This document shows positions 22,021 to 31,015 of a DNA stretch of 32,126 nucleotides, one piece after another. The translations under genes were made by a program, and so were the position numbers. The notes under the pieces were generated by a model. That model did not search any database and had not been told where the DNA came from. It saw only the letters and a list, made by a program, of their open reading frames with translations. Origin of the DNA: SLFT01 sp964493075 (GTDB lineage Bacteria > Hydrogenedentota > Hydrogenedentia > Hydrogenedentales > CAITNO01). The DNA is taken from positions 1-32,126 of the forward strand of contig CAZBNU010000023.1 of NCBI GenBank assembly GCA_964493075.1, read 5' to 3'. The stretch's first letter is position 1. Each line of letters begins with the position of its first letter.

Positions 22021-23499
22021 ATGACAAACAATTACATCAATGAACAACGCTGGCGCAAGGCGCTGATCAATCACACGATAGACGAGGAACTCTCCAAAAG
22101 TTGGCTATTGCTGGCAGGCCGCGAAAAATTCGCCAATACCTGGGTAACAGACCGCAGTGGCCACCCCTGGCAGGTGCGCGATTATCAGCGTGGTTCGCTG
22201 GAGTCGCGCGCACTTCGCAAGGTGCATTGTGATGGCCGCGACGTCGGCAAGACCGCTGAAATCGAAATCATGGCGTGTTGGGCTATGGTAGCGTTTCCTG
22301 ACTCGGAAATGATGATTGCCACCCAATGTGAAAACCATCTCTTTCCCCTCATGAACCGCCTGGTGCGCCGTTTCCAGACGACCCCCGAATTTGCGCCGTC
22401 GCTGGTGGAGATGCGCCGGTCGCCGTCCTGGCATTTTCGCTTTGCCAATAATTTTGTGTTATGGGGACGCATCGCCGGGCCGCGCGGCATCAACTTCCAG
22501 GGCATGCACGTAGACTTTCAGATTGTGGACGAGGCGCAGGAAATGACGGAAACGGCATGGGGTGAGTTGTATCAGGCGCTGAACGGCGGCGGACAGCGCT
22601 GGGTATATGGCGTGCCCAACGGTCTCCGCAACAGTTTCTACCGCATGACCTGCATGAAGGATTTCGAACAATACAATTGGCCGAGCAATCTAAACCCGGA
22701 GTTTACCCCGGAGAAGGATGCGGAACTGGCGCGGTTATACGGCGGACGCCGATCGCCGGGCTATGTGCATCGGGTGCTTGGACAGCACGGCGAACCGGCC
22801 CACGCTGTGTTTGCACTGGATGATTACCTCGCCTGTGTGGATAACGGGCTGAGCGACGTTGCCTGCGTGGTGCGCGAGGAGGATGCCTTTACCGCTCCCG
22901 AGGGCATTGTTCCGGGCAGGTACTATCTCGGTTGTGATTTGGGCTACGCCCGCGACCCCTCGGAGTTCATGGTGTACTGCGATGCGTCGCCCCATCTGGT
23001 GAATGTGCTGCGGGTGCGTCTCGAAGGGGTGAACTACAACCGCCAGCAGGAAATTATTGAGGAACTGGACCGTGCTTACCGGTTCCGGCGTATTGGCCTT
23101 GATGCCGGGAATAACGGACGTGCCGTTGCCCATGCGCTCATGGCAAAAGGACACGACTGGTGCATGAAGGTGGAGCCCATCGAATTCGGCGCAACCCTCG
23201 ATGTGGAAGTCATGCCCGATGGTCGTCCGGCGCGACGTCGTGCCAAGGAATTCATGACGGAACTGCTGCAACGCCGTCTGTCGGAGCGCACTCTGGTGTT
23301 GCCGTCAGATAGAGACCGCGAGGCGCAATATGCGTCTCACACCTACACCGTAAATGCCCAAGGGCAAATCGTTTACACCAAAGGCGATGACCACATCATT
23401 GATGCAGACCGGTGTGCCCTGTTGGCCCACTACCTGGACACACGCGAGCCGGTAAGTGTGGCAGGCGTGTCACTGCCGATGGAAGTGATAGTGTTTTAG
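22021..23499 (+). CDS. Phage-type terminase large subunit
   Basis: A 492-residue TerL-like ATPase-nuclease. Walker A is GRDVGKT at 72-78, Walker B FQIVDEAQE at 166-174 with D170/E171. The RNaseH-like nuclease domain has acidic residues at D306 (YLGCDLGYARDP), D361 (RIGLDAGNN) and D457/D461 near the C-terminus. TerL pumps and cuts DNA during capsid packaging. The length and motif set are complete, so it is not visibly degraded. However, no portal, capsid or small terminase gene is adjacent. An AAAGG precedes the ATG. Four-unit 9-nt arrays flank it closely on both sides. It may be a phage remnant, a satellite or gene-transfer-agent part, or a domesticated nuclease. Confidence 0.88.
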   Translation: MTNNYINEQRWRKALINHTIDEELSKSWLLLAGREKFANTWVTDRSGHPWQVRDYQRGSLESRALRKVHCDGRDVGKTAEIEIMACWAMVAFPDSEMMIATQCENHLFPLMNRLVRRFQTTPEFAPSLVEMRRSPSWHFRFANNFVLWGRIAGPRGINFQGMHVDFQIVDEAQEMTETAWGELYQALNGGGQRWVYGVPNGLRNSFYRMTCMKDFEQYNWPSNLNPEFTPEKDAELARLYGGRRSPGYVHRVLGQHGEPAHAVFALDDYLACVDNGLSDVACVVREEDAFTAPEGIVPGRYYLGCDLGYARDPSEFMVYCDASPHLVNVLRVRLEGVNYNRQQEIIEELDRAYRFRRIGLDAGNNGRAVAHALMAKGHDWCMKVEPIEFGATLDVEVMPDGRPARRRAKEFMTELLQRRLSERTLVLPSDRDREAQYASHTYTVNAQGQIVYTKGDDHIIDADRCALLAHYLDTREPVSVAGVSLPMEVIVF

Positions 23500-23500
23500 G

Positions 23501-23536
23501 CCCTTACGTCCCTTTAGTCCCTTACGTCCCTTTCCC
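23501..23536. repeat. Four-unit 9-nt array between terminase and winged-helix genes
   Basis: Four units CCCTT(A/T)(C/A)GT-like begin two bases after the terminase stop and overlap the end of the convergent gene, whose last residues (GKGT and stop) are encoded by the array. Confidence 0.82.
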
Positions 23537-24541
23537 GATAAACCCGATCGTTTCCAAAATCGGCCGCATACTCCCCTCCAGTGACCTTGGGTCGGGCGAG
23601 GGCAACGTGGGGATATTGCGTTTACTATACAGGGTGTCCACGAGTGTCTGGGCAATTTCGCGTACCTGGCTGCGCTCCAATACCGTATCAGCGTCCATAG
23701 CCGCGAGTGTGTCCAACGCGCACCACGAACTTTCCAATGCGCCCAGCATTACAGGCCAGTTCAGCCAGACCGGTGTTTCCTGATCGGCGAGTAATGCGCT
23801 CGGAAGTTGGTCGCCGTTAATGCGACAGAGCCGTTCCCGCTTTTTTCGCATGGAACTCAGATAGCCCGAAATGACCATATCGTTCAACGCGTCATGAACA
23901 GTCTTCTGGGCGTAATGGGTTTCTGCGGCAATCTCGCTGGGGTAGCCAGTGGTGTTGCTCATAAGGTACAGCAGGATTTCGCAGCGGGCGTTGACACCGA
24001 GCAGTGCGCGCATCCGAAGCAGCAGCGAGCCCGCGCCTTGGGCACGAAAGACGCCATGTTTTCGTTCCTGGAACGGGTCGCGTTGCCAGCACATCCGCTC
24101 GAATACGGGGTCGTACACAGCACCCAGCGCTGCAGGTCTGCCGTCCGGAAGTAAAAATAAGGGTTGGGGCGTGTCCGGGCTCTGGGCGGTGAACCTGCGG
24201 AACAAACGCCAGCGGGAACGGCGGTTGTTGCCCTGGATCGTAGCGGCGATGGCTGCAAGGACGGCCTTGCCCGTGAACAGTTCCTTTCGGAACAAGGTGT
24301 GCAGCCGTTGCACATTGATGAAGCGCTCGTAGCGCATAAGCCAGTTCAGGGCCTCGTCAAAAAGACGCGGATCATACCGGCCAAAGGTGCAGGTCAGCGC
24401 CAGGAGCGCTTCCGGATCCACCACAGCAGCGACTGCTTCGCCGCCATACCCCGGAACACCCAGCGCACTCCATTGACGCCAGAGATAGTCCAGGAGGTTT
24501 TCGAGCGCCTTATCCCTGTATTCTTTCAGCAATGCCGACAT
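23522..24541 (-). CDS. Unknown protein with winged-helix-like domain, partner of the nucleotidyltransferase
   Basis: 339 residues. The N-terminal two-thirds are helical without recognised motifs. A winged-helix-like segment lies near 195-255 (CEILLYLMSNTTGYPSEIAAETHYAQKTVHDALNDMVISGYL, then SMRKKRERLCRI), close to the MarR/ArsR-type DNA-binding pattern. Its start overlaps the end of the nucleotidyltransferase gene by 32 bases, so the pair is translationally coupled. This wHTH plus nucleotidyltransferase pairing recalls AbiE-type systems, but the gene order and protein size differ from AbiEi. It could be an antitoxin/regulator. The C-terminus runs into a 9-nt repeat array. Confidence 0.72.
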   Translation of the reverse strand: MSALLKEYRDKALENLLDYLWRQWSALGVPGYGGEAVAAVVDPEALLALTCTFGRYDPRLFDEALNWLMRYERFINVQRLHTLFRKELFTGKAVLAAIAATIQGNNRRSRWRLFRRFTAQSPDTPQPLFLLPDGRPAALGAVYDPVFERMCWQRDPFQERKHGVFRAQGAGSLLLRMRALLGVNARCEILLYLMSNTTGYPSEIAAETHYAQKTVHDALNDMVISGYLSSMRKKRERLCRINGDQLPSALLADQETPVWLNWPVMLGALESSWCALDTLAAMDADTVLERSQVREIAQTLVDTLYSKRNIPTLPSPDPRSLEGSMRPILETIGFIGKGT

Positions 24542-25112
24542 AGCCGAGGTTTTCCAATATCCTTTTCAGCGAATGCACAAAAGGTTCCGAATTATCGCGC
24601 AATACTGCCCAACGGGCAGCCATTTCAAGATCGTCACTGTTGGGATGCAACTGCATCAGATCGGTCAAATGCCGCCCACCCACATTGACTGCGGCGAGCA
24701 GCTTGAAATGAATCTGGTCGAGTCTGCTTACGAAATAGGCATGGACGTGGTTGCCATAATCGCGGCGAATCAGGCGCGATTGCAGCCCTTCCGGCAGGCC
24801 ACGCTGAAACAGTCCCGCCTCATTGCCGCTTGCAGCGTTGTTAAGCCAGTCCAACGGCAGATCCAGGGTTTTGGCGACGGCGGTTGCCGCCTGCGCCAGT
24901 GCTTCGGGAAAGGGCGCCGGGGAAATCAGTGTCCCGTCCTCGGCCACAAAAGCGACAATATCCACGTCCTGCGTTGGACGGCTGATAAGTTCCCGTGCAA
25001 GCATGGCAGCCCCGCCGCAGACCACCAGGTGAACTGGCGCGGCATGCAGCAGTTGCAAATGCCCGCTAAGCAGTCGCAACGCACTTTCAAGTTCAGTGAC
25101 CGATGTATTCAT
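24510..25112 (-). CDS. Nucleotidyltransferase-fold protein (DUF6036/AbiEii-like)
   Basis: 200 residues. The nucleotidyltransferase motif is VVCGGAAMLARELISRPTQDVDIVAF at about 32-57, with the GG helix start and the DXD metal pair (DVD). The remainder (FKLLAAVNVGGRHLTDLMQL) matches the DUF6036-like group. Such proteins occur as toxins in AbiE-type or MNT-like toxin-antitoxin modules and in defence islands. ATG 25112 is set by the conserved start and by an operator-like hairpin just upstream; a longer frame to 25253 is poor. The coupled downstream gene is the likely regulator. Confidence 0.76.
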   Translation of the reverse strand: MNTSVTELESALRLLSGHLQLLHAAPVHLVVCGGAAMLARELISRPTQDVDIVAFVAEDGTLISPAPFPEALAQAATAVAKTLDLPLDWLNNAASGNEAGLFQRGLPEGLQSRLIRRDYGNHVHAYFVSRLDQIHFKLLAAVNVGGRHLTDLMQLHPNSDDLEMAARWAVLRDNSEPFVHSLKRILENLGYVGIAERIQG

Positions 25113-25117
25113 AAGAA

Positions 25118-25146
25118 ACCCACTTGTATTCAGTGGGTATACTATA
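25118..25146 (-). promoter_or_regulatory. Operator-like inverted repeat and -10 upstream of the nucleotidyltransferase
   Basis: Perfect 7-bp arms ACCCACT (25118-25124) and AGTGGGT (25132-25138) with a 7-nt loop lie just downstream of a minus-strand TATAGT (25146-25141). The -35 is weak (TTGTGT, 19-base spacer). This position would allow autorepression, as in toxin-antitoxin units. Confidence 0.5.
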
Positions 25147-25267
25147 GCATTAGATGGTGGGAAAACACAATAGCGGTTAGTAGTAAAAAGAACGCAAGGG
25201 AAAAAGGGAGCGACACCAAAATGAGTCGCGGCAATAAACGTCAACACCGGCATCAGTACTGCCTGGA

Positions 25268-25303
25268 TCCCTTATGTCCCTTGCGTCCCTTATGTCCCCT
25301 GAT
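25268..25303. repeat. Four-unit 9-nt array after the HEAT gene
   Basis: Four units TCCCTT(A/G)(T/C)G, the last degenerate, lie 20 bases after the end of the minus-strand HEAT-repeat gene. Together with degenerate purine-rich sequence at 25188-25217 this accounts for most of the 210-base intergenic stretch; no gene is seen in it. Confidence 0.8.
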
Positions 25304-25322
25304 TCACAAAACTACACGCAAT

Positions 25323-26252
25323 CTAACACTGCTGGTAGTGGGTTCCTGGTTCAACCAGGGGTTCAAGCCCTTCTATGTCCACTGTTTTCAAAACAGCAGG
25401 GCTTTGTTCGTTCCAGAAATTCTGCCATTCGTCCAAAGTCTTGAACGGTTCTGCGTCTCCAAGTTCTGCTTTCCAGATAACCGCCAGGGCCTCATGGGCA
25501 TAATTTTCGACACGCAGGTCGGGATGATTAAAATTCTTCAGCAGGAGCGGGGTGGCCTCCTTCGCGCCAATGGCGGCCAGCGCGGAAGCGCCCGCAAGAC
25601 GCACCACCGGTACGTGGTCGAGCATGCCGCGCATCATCAACGTCAGCGAAGATACATGCCGGTGCACGCCCAGCAGTTCCAGGCACTGCGCCCGAACATC
25701 ACCGTCTACATAGGTGGCAAAAGTCTGGAGCAAGGGGATGGCGCGAACTGCATCAGCCTCTGTCAACACCACCAAAAGGACTTTGGTTAAGAAGGGCTCA
25801 AAGTTAACGTCTTCCACCAATTTCGCTATGTAGACATAAACCTTTTCCTCAGCGCACATGGTCGTGAGCGTACGCCTTGCCTGGTTGGCGTCAGCGGCGT
25901 TATCGGCTTTCAAGGTGAAGATCAAGCGATCGATCTCAATCCGTTCTTCGTGGGTCAGACCGGTCTCTTCCGTCAAACGTTGCTGCTTGCGTTCCACTCG
26001 CTTTTTCGCGGCTTCCAAGTCAAAAGCGCCCGTCTTATCGTTCTTCTCAATATGTTTGATGCTTTTCTTGGGTATTCTCTGCTGCCGACCGCCGATGTCA
26101 ATGTAATGAAATTTGTCATCAGAGCGCAAAAGTGTCCCATGGACAGCCACCTCGCCGTTCAGGAAAAAGGTGTCCGCTACTCCTGTCACGCTTATCGTTG
26201 CGGCGATCAAAACAAAAAAGGCTATCTTACAACGTACAGTACCAATATTCAT
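25323..26252 (-). CDS. Secreted HEAT-repeat protein
   Basis: 309 residues with an N-terminal signal peptide (IAFFVLIAATISVTGVADT). A short beta domain (about 28-66: FFLNGEVAVHGTLLRSDDKFHYIDIGG) resembles the SH3-like modules seen in periplasmic proteins of PVC-type bacteria. A charged coiled coil follows (about 75-105). HEAT/armadillo-like helical repeats fill about 110-290 (for example VPVVRLAGASALAAIGAKEATPLLLK). The role is probably protein binding in the periplasm. It is 150 bases downstream of the PilX-like gene on the same strand and may belong to the pilin operon. AGGAAG lies very close to the ATG, with GGAG further up. Confidence 0.75.
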   Translation of the reverse strand: MNIGTVRCKIAFFVLIAATISVTGVADTFFLNGEVAVHGTLLRSDDKFHYIDIGGRQQRIPKKSIKHIEKNDKTGAFDLEAAKKRVERKQQRLTEETGLTHEERIEIDRLIFTLKADNAADANQARRTLTTMCAEEKVYVYIAKLVEDVNFEPFLTKVLLVVLTEADAVRAIPLLQTFATYVDGDVRAQCLELLGVHRHVSSLTLMMRGMLDHVPVVRLAGASALAAIGAKEATPLLLKNFNHPDLRVENYAHEALAVIWKAELGDAEPFKTLDEWQNFWNEQSPAVLKTVDIEGLEPLVEPGTHYQQC

Positions 26253-26402
26253 CTTCCTGATTTCTCCAGAAGTAAATTAACAAAGTCAAATTACAAAAAA
26301 AGTATTCCGGCTGTCTTACCCCATTTTCTACAGGGCCGAAATACTTCAGCCCTGCAGATAATACAGGCGCTGGCATATACGCCAGTGAAAAAGCGAGATT
26401 TA

Positions 26403-28628
26403 CTACACGTCTATGCTGCGATAGGTGACCCGCTCAAAGAAGGAACGGGTAGTGTCTGAGGGCGCCCAGAAAGTACGCACTCGCGGATCATACAACATGG
26501 TGAAGGATTCATTGCCTTCCTGGTCGGGGCCGGGCACCAGCACGCCCAGGTCTGGCGCGATGAACGCACCGCGCACTTCCATTTTACCCTGGGTAAAAGA
26601 GCCTTTGCGTGCCCTGCTTCTGGTGATCGCGAAAATAGCGTTGTTACTGTAAATCAGCCCGTCAAACCGTACCTTGCTGTTGTCCGAGTTCTGAGTACGC
26701 GCCATCTCATCGTCCCACCACATCTGACGCAGGGTCTCATAGTCCATCCAGTAATCTTCCGGGTTCATGTAATGATAAGCAGCGCGATCCATAATGCTGT
26801 TAGGATCAATCCCACGGTCTATAAGGTGGTCAACCAACAATTCCGATCCGTCTCGAAGGTAATGCACCGCATGCTCTTCCTTGGTTTTACGGGTCCACAC
26901 GTAGATGTTGTCCGGCTGGGTCTCCCGTAATCCATAGAAGCGGGGAATATAATTGGGATCCGCAATGGCTTTGTCCAATTCTATGCTATTGAACAGTTGC
27001 AGCTCGGACTGGGTGAAAGAGAACTGCTGTCCCTGTCGGGGCACCACATTGCCGCTCGCGTCAATCATGGTATCTTGAATTTCACCGGCATCAATCACAC
27101 CCGGATCAAAATAGCCGTAGTTAATAGTCTCATTTTTTCCGTCTATTTTTGTCGTTTTCGATTTATGCGCTTCCCGCGCCCGAATGCTGTACGCCGAATT
27201 GGGGTATTGTGTCCCGGGTGTTGACTGATCGCTGAAGTTTTTGCCGCGTATGGTCAGGTAATCGCCCATCAGTACGCTGCCGCCGGTAACCAGACCGAAG
27301 GCGTTTTCCGTTCCGTCTGCCGCCACGCCGAACTCGCCCGGCGCATCCGCATAGGTGACATCACCCGTGATGTAGGTGTTGCCGCGCACAAAGACCTGGC
27401 CGCGTCCCTTAACCTTTCCCTGGATGACGAGGTCGCCATTGATGGCCACTTCGCCGTCCAAAATGATGGGGTTGGCATCAGTTCCCACCAGCACCACATT
27501 GCCGTCATACCGTCCACTGGAAGCAAGATCCGCCATCGCGCCATTGGAAGCAGCAGGCAACGCTGGCTGGTCATAGACATCACCGGGCAGAACACCGTAG
27601 GCGATGCCGCCCTGCACCGACCCGTTCAGTCGGTCCGCAATCTCCTCAAACTCACTGTCGTCAATATACCGGTCGCCGTCGTCATCCGGATAAGGCGCAG
27701 GGAAAGTCTCTGGAAGCGGCCCATCGGTCATCAAATCCGGGTCGGTAGGATAGTTGGTGTACAGGCTGTCGAAGGGTTGCGGACGTCCGTCGCCGTCAAC
27801 ACCGCTGTAAGTCAATTTCTGATCACCGATTAAATCGCCGTCGCCGTCCTGGTCCAATGTGCCGTCATCTGTGCTAAAAGCGAAGCCTTTGAAACCCTTA
27901 CTGTTGGAAATATCGGTAGGAGAGAGTGGTTTATAGGTTTCATTAAATACATTGCCGCGGGTATACACGGAACCTGCAACATTAGAGTCGGCTGTATTTG
28001 TGCGGTAAAGCAGCGCCTCCAGGGAGGCGACTTTGACGCGGTCGAAAGTGCCAAACAATTCAGGATCAGTATTGTTCCGTTCATCCACCGAATAAAATCC
28101 GGCGTGGCATAGGATGCAGTTGATGTTGTTCGCCAGCACGCAATACTCAAATCCGGCAAAGGGCTGGCCGCTGATGCGGACGGATTGTTCCACCCGCTGA
28201 CGCATGCCACCCTTGTTGCCCAGCGCCTGTATGGCCAGATCGATGCCGTTGATGGTGTCTCTGCGCTCAATGGTGATGCTGTCCACGGTAACGCCCGTGG
28301 CGGGATCTATCACCAGAGGGCCATCGTCAAGCAGTTCAACCGTACTGTTGGCAGGCAGTATGCCGTCAATGAAGAAGCGGTAGGATGCAAGGTTGCCGGT
28401 AGTATTGCCGTTGCCGATAACATACTGGTTCCAAAGCCGTTCAATGGCAAAATCAATGCCGCCCTTGCAGGCTTCTTCCACAACGTGAATGTCGGCCACC
28501 CTGTTCGTGTTGTTAGTTGTAGCGGTCATCATTTGGCTGACAATGCCGAGTGCGCCCAAAATGACAATGATCGCAATCAGCACGAGTATCATCGCAATAC
28601 CGGCCTCGTCTTTGCGCCTGTTTTTCAT
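26403..28628 (-). CDS. PilX-like pilus-associated protein with CXXCH motif
   Basis: 741 residues. The N-terminus MKNRRKDEAGIAMILVLIAIIVILGALGIVSQM is a PilX-type N-terminal membrane helix (class III prepilin-like, with charged leader). The motif C171-I-L-C-H175 is a possible haem-c attachment site. Asp/Gly-rich loops (DQDGDGDLIGDQ near 252-263; YPDDDGDRYIDDSEFEE near 310-326) look like calcium-binding loops. A region near 375-430 (DGEVAINGDLVIQGKVKGRGQVFVRG) has bactofilin-like beta-helix periodicity. It follows PilV- and PilW-like genes, so it is probably a minor pilin or pilus-tip/surface protein. AAGGAG precedes ATG 28628. Confidence 0.82.
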   Translation of the reverse strand: MKNRRKDEAGIAMILVLIAIIVILGALGIVSQMMTATTNNTNRVADIHVVEEACKGGIDFAIERLWNQYVIGNGNTTGNLASYRFFIDGILPANSTVELLDDGPLVIDPATGVTVDSITIERRDTINGIDLAIQALGNKGGMRQRVEQSVRISGQPFAGFEYCVLANNINCILCHAGFYSVDERNNTDPELFGTFDRVKVASLEALLYRTNTADSNVAGSVYTRGNVFNETYKPLSPTDISNSKGFKGFAFSTDDGTLDQDGDGDLIGDQKLTYSGVDGDGRPQPFDSLYTNYPTDPDLMTDGPLPETFPAPYPDDDGDRYIDDSEFEEIADRLNGSVQGGIAYGVLPGDVYDQPALPAASNGAMADLASSGRYDGNVVLVGTDANPIILDGEVAINGDLVIQGKVKGRGQVFVRGNTYITGDVTYADAPGEFGVAADGTENAFGLVTGGSVLMGDYLTIRGKNFSDQSTPGTQYPNSAYSIRAREAHKSKTTKIDGKNETINYGYFDPGVIDAGEIQDTMIDASGNVVPRQGQQFSFTQSELQLFNSIELDKAIADPNYIPRFYGLRETQPDNIYVWTRKTKEEHAVHYLRDGSELLVDHLIDRGIDPNSIMDRAAYHYMNPEDYWMDYETLRQMWWDDEMARTQNSDNSKVRFDGLIYSNNAIFAITRSRARKGSFTQGKMEVRGAFIAPDLGVLVPGPDQEGNESFTMLYDPRVRTFWAPSDTTRSFFERVTYRSIDV

Positions 28629-28661
28629 AAGTGATCTCCTTATTTCGTGGGATATTCCACG

Positions 28662-29201
28662 CTAGTTCATCAAAAACACATCGCTCTGCAAATTAAATTG
28701 GGCAGTCCGGTCTTCCAAGGATTCGATGGGCTCTTCTGTCCGCAACGTAATCCTCAGAATGGTGTTATTGTCACGTAATTCAAATCTGGCCTGTGTCACC
28801 GAATTTGCGGGGCCAACAGTTTTTTCTTCCCCGGACTGGATGCGGATAACCTGGCGCGTGGCCTCGTTGAAGGTCAAGGTTATGGGCGGCGAAAAGGCGG
28901 TAAAGTCTTCGTTGATGGGAATTTGATAGGTGAAAGAACGGTTATCGGTGCTTGTTTTTGCGCCGACTACACCCACGGGCAGGGAAAGTCCCGTTGGCGC
29001 CTGTTTCACGGCAAACTCCGCTTCGCGCGTGATCATCATCATGGCAGAGCGTGCATCTTGCTGGATAGTTCTGAGTGCCTGATTTAGTTCAATGGCCTTG
29101 GAAGAAGACTGCATGGCAACCAGCCCCAGCGCACTGACCACCGTAATCAACCCGGCTGCGATCATCACCTCTATCAGCGTAAAACCATTTTTTACATGCA
29201 T
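28662..29201 (-). CDS. PilW-like minor pilin
   Basis: 179 residues. The short leader ends at the prepilin peptidase site: MHVKNG cleaved before FTLIEVMIAAGLITVVSALGL, with the conserved Glu at mature position 5. The rest is a globular beta-rich pilin head (QVIRIQSGEEKTVG and similar). It is the second gene of the pilin operon: 15 bases after the PilV-like gene and 33 bases before the PilX-like gene. A GGAGG is present a little far from ATG 29201. It probably takes part in priming or assembling type IV pili or a type II pseudopilus; no ATPase, platform or secretin gene is in the window. Confidence 0.87.
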   Translation of the reverse strand: MHVKNGFTLIEVMIAAGLITVVSALGLVAMQSSSKAIELNQALRTIQQDARSAMMMITREAEFAVKQAPTGLSLPVGVVGAKTSTDNRSFTYQIPINEDFTAFSPPITLTFNEATRQVIRIQSGEEKTVGPANSVTQARFELRDNNTILRITLRTEEPIESLEDRTAQFNLQSDVFLMN

Positions 29202-29216
29202 AACAGATGAACCCTC

Positions 29217-29765
29217 CTATCGGTTCGTAATAATGGAATTTAACTCAAATTGCAAGGTGTGACCTGTGAATCCACGCCAGGTCGTACTTACTCTGACATA
29301 AAGGGGATTGGTGTTCAGGCCGATTACTCCTGCGTTCATTACGGCGGGAACGCCATTTGCATCGCGTAACTCCAGGACGAATTCTTGTTCAGGCAGGGAG
29401 AAAAAACCACCATAGATTTCCATGGCCGCCGGGTCAGTATCAATGTCCTCGATGGATGCAGGAAAATTCTGTACCCAGTTCATCAAGGCGCACGGAAACA
29501 GAATCGTACCTTCGGGGCACATGTCGCTGGTTGGCTGGAAAATCGCAATTTGTCGCATGGTGGACAATACGGATCGGCAGGCATTCATGGCGCTGGTGCG
29601 TTCTTCCTGAATTCTGATTGCCGAAAAGGAACTGACCAGGCCCTGCGCGGTGGCGGCCATAACAATCACAAAAATAGCAAGCGCCACCATGACTTCCATC
29701 AACGTGAAGCCTGAAGTGGTGTTTGACCTACCCTTCGATCTTTCTCTGAAAATGCCATGATCCAT
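29217..29765 (-). CDS. PilV/GspI-like minor pilin
   Basis: 182 residues. The leader of about 18 residues ends in Gly before FTLMEVMVALAIFVIVMAATAQGL, the class III prepilin signature with Glu at +5. The globular part includes CRSVLSTMRQIA and a C-terminal VSTTWRGFTGHTLQFEL strand pair, as in PilV/GspI proteins. It is first in the pilin operon. GAGGG upstream of ATG 29765 supports the start. Cysteines near 50, 71 and 80 could form a disulfide in the head domain. Confidence 0.87.
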   Translation of the reverse strand: MDHGIFRERSKGRSNTTSGFTLMEVMVALAIFVIVMAATAQGLVSSFSAIRIQEERTSAMNACRSVLSTMRQIAIFQPTSDMCPEGTILFPCALMNWVQNFPASIEDIDTDPAAMEIYGGFFSLPEQEFVLELRDANGVPAVMNAGVIGLNTNPLYVRVSTTWRGFTGHTLQFELNSIITNR

Positions 29766-29873
29766 AACAAAACCCTCATCAGTTTACAGGCCAGACGCGT
29801 ATGTTGTGCATACCATTACGGACGCAAACCACCCGCGTCACTGCACACACAACAAAGACTTTCCTAACCCGGA

Positions 29874-29897
29874 TATAACTGGTACTGCTCAGTTATA
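29874..29897. promoter_or_regulatory. 8-bp inverted repeat upstream of the pilin operon
   Basis: Arms TATAACTG (29874-29881) and CAGTTATA (29890-29897) with an 8-nt loop lie about 110 bases before the PilV-like start. They could be an operator; weak minus-strand TTGTTT and TATATC elements overlap it. No sigma54 promoter is seen in this 216-base gap. Confidence 0.3.
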
Positions 29898-29981
29898 AAC
29901 AAAATGATACAACTTCTATTCCATGCTACTAGAAATATACCATCTGCCAGGGCATTTTGTCAATAAAAAAAAGGTACGGGT

Positions 29982-30914
29982 TCATGGTGATGGAAGCGCA
30001 GGCTGCCGTTGCCAGACTGCTGACAGGACGCTGGCGGTGATAATGCAGACAAAGACAAACAAGGCGGCAGGCACCGCGGCGCGTTCCGTAAGGTGTTCCA
30101 GGGCGAGTACCACGCCCAGACCGGCATTTTGCATGCCGATTTCGATGCTGAGGGTGCGGCGGCGGCGCGTCTCCATGCGGAACAGGGCGCCCACCCCGTA
30201 GCCCATGCTCATGCCATAAACATTGAGAACAAGGCAGGTAATCAGCACCACGCCGGTCACCGAAGCGAGGTAGTCCCGATTGAGGGCGATGACCATGCTG
30301 CAGATGCAGATAATGAAGGTGGCGGAAATGGCGGGGAACACGGGCAGGATGGGTTTGATTTGCTTGCCGAATTTTATCTTTATCAGGAAGCCCAGGGCGA
30401 GCGGGAGTATGACAGTCTGTACCACGCTGTAGAACATGGCAAGGAAGGAGACGTCCATCCGCGCACCCGCCAGCAGCAGGGTCAGGCCTGGGGTCAATAA
30501 TGGACATAACAAGGTGGACACCGTGGTCAGTGATACGGAGTACGCCGTGTCCGCTTTGGCGATGTAACTCATCACATTGCTGGCCATGGCGCCGGGCGCG
30601 GCCCCGGTGAGGATGAGACCAACGGCAAGTTCGTCGGGCAGACCCATGATCTTCGCAATGACGAACGCGCCAAAGGGCATGATAATAAACTGGGCGGCAC
30701 TACCCACAACGACAATCCAGGGGTGGCGTGCGATGCGCTTGAAGTCTTCCATGTCCAATGCCACGCCAATGCCAAACATGGTGAGTGCGAAGAACCAGTT
30801 CATGCCATGCTTGAACGACATAAACGGCGCAGGCACAAACCACGCCAGCACCCCGAAGGCCAACACCCACAGGGCAAAGTAACGGGTGTAGAATGTGAGT
30901 ATACGGTTTAACAT
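29982..30914 (-). CDS. Bile acid:sodium symporter family (BASS) transporter
   Basis: A 310-residue, about nine- or ten-helix inner-membrane protein of the SBF/BASS family. Family landmarks are ALTMFGIGVALDMEDFKRI, the ILTGAAPGAMASNVMSYIAKADTAYSVSLTTVSTLLCPLLTP crossover segment with sodium-site residues (E/N/T/Q type), and IGMQNAGLGVVLA late in the protein. Bacterial members import organic acids such as pantoate or sulfated steroids; the substrate here cannot be given. ATG 30914 starts the first transmembrane segment. It is a monocistronic gene bordered upstream by repeat-rich DNA. Confidence 0.9.
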   Translation of the reverse strand: MLNRILTFYTRYFALWVLAFGVLAWFVPAPFMSFKHGMNWFFALTMFGIGVALDMEDFKRIARHPWIVVVGSAAQFIIMPFGAFVIAKIMGLPDELAVGLILTGAAPGAMASNVMSYIAKADTAYSVSLTTVSTLLCPLLTPGLTLLLAGARMDVSFLAMFYSVVQTVILPLALGFLIKIKFGKQIKPILPVFPAISATFIICICSMVIALNRDYLASVTGVVLITCLVLNVYGMSMGYGVGALFRMETRRRRTLSIEIGMQNAGLGVVLALEHLTERAAVPAALFVFVCIITASVLSAVWQRQPALPSP

Positions 30915-30929
30915 GGTTATTCTTTGTTA

Positions 30930-31014
30930 ATGGACGGCATGGACAAGATATTTGTTCCATCGCATTTTCTTGTCCATCTTGTCCATGCCGTCCATACTGT
31001 CCATACCGTCCATT
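30930..31014. repeat. Five-unit GTCCAT array with a 19-nt inverted partner
   Basis: 30970-31014 comprises five 9-nt units of form YTGTCCATN or CCGTCCATN. A perfect 19-nt inverted match to part of the array (30977-30995) lies at 30930-30948, so the transcript can fold into a hairpin. Confidence 0.82.
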
Positions 31015-31015
31015 G

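Noticed and set aside
29929..30507. 192-residue minus-strand open frame overlapping the symporter gene
   Set aside because: It lies in another frame of a clear transporter gene; its translation is His/Arg/Cys/Pro-rich with no domain pattern.
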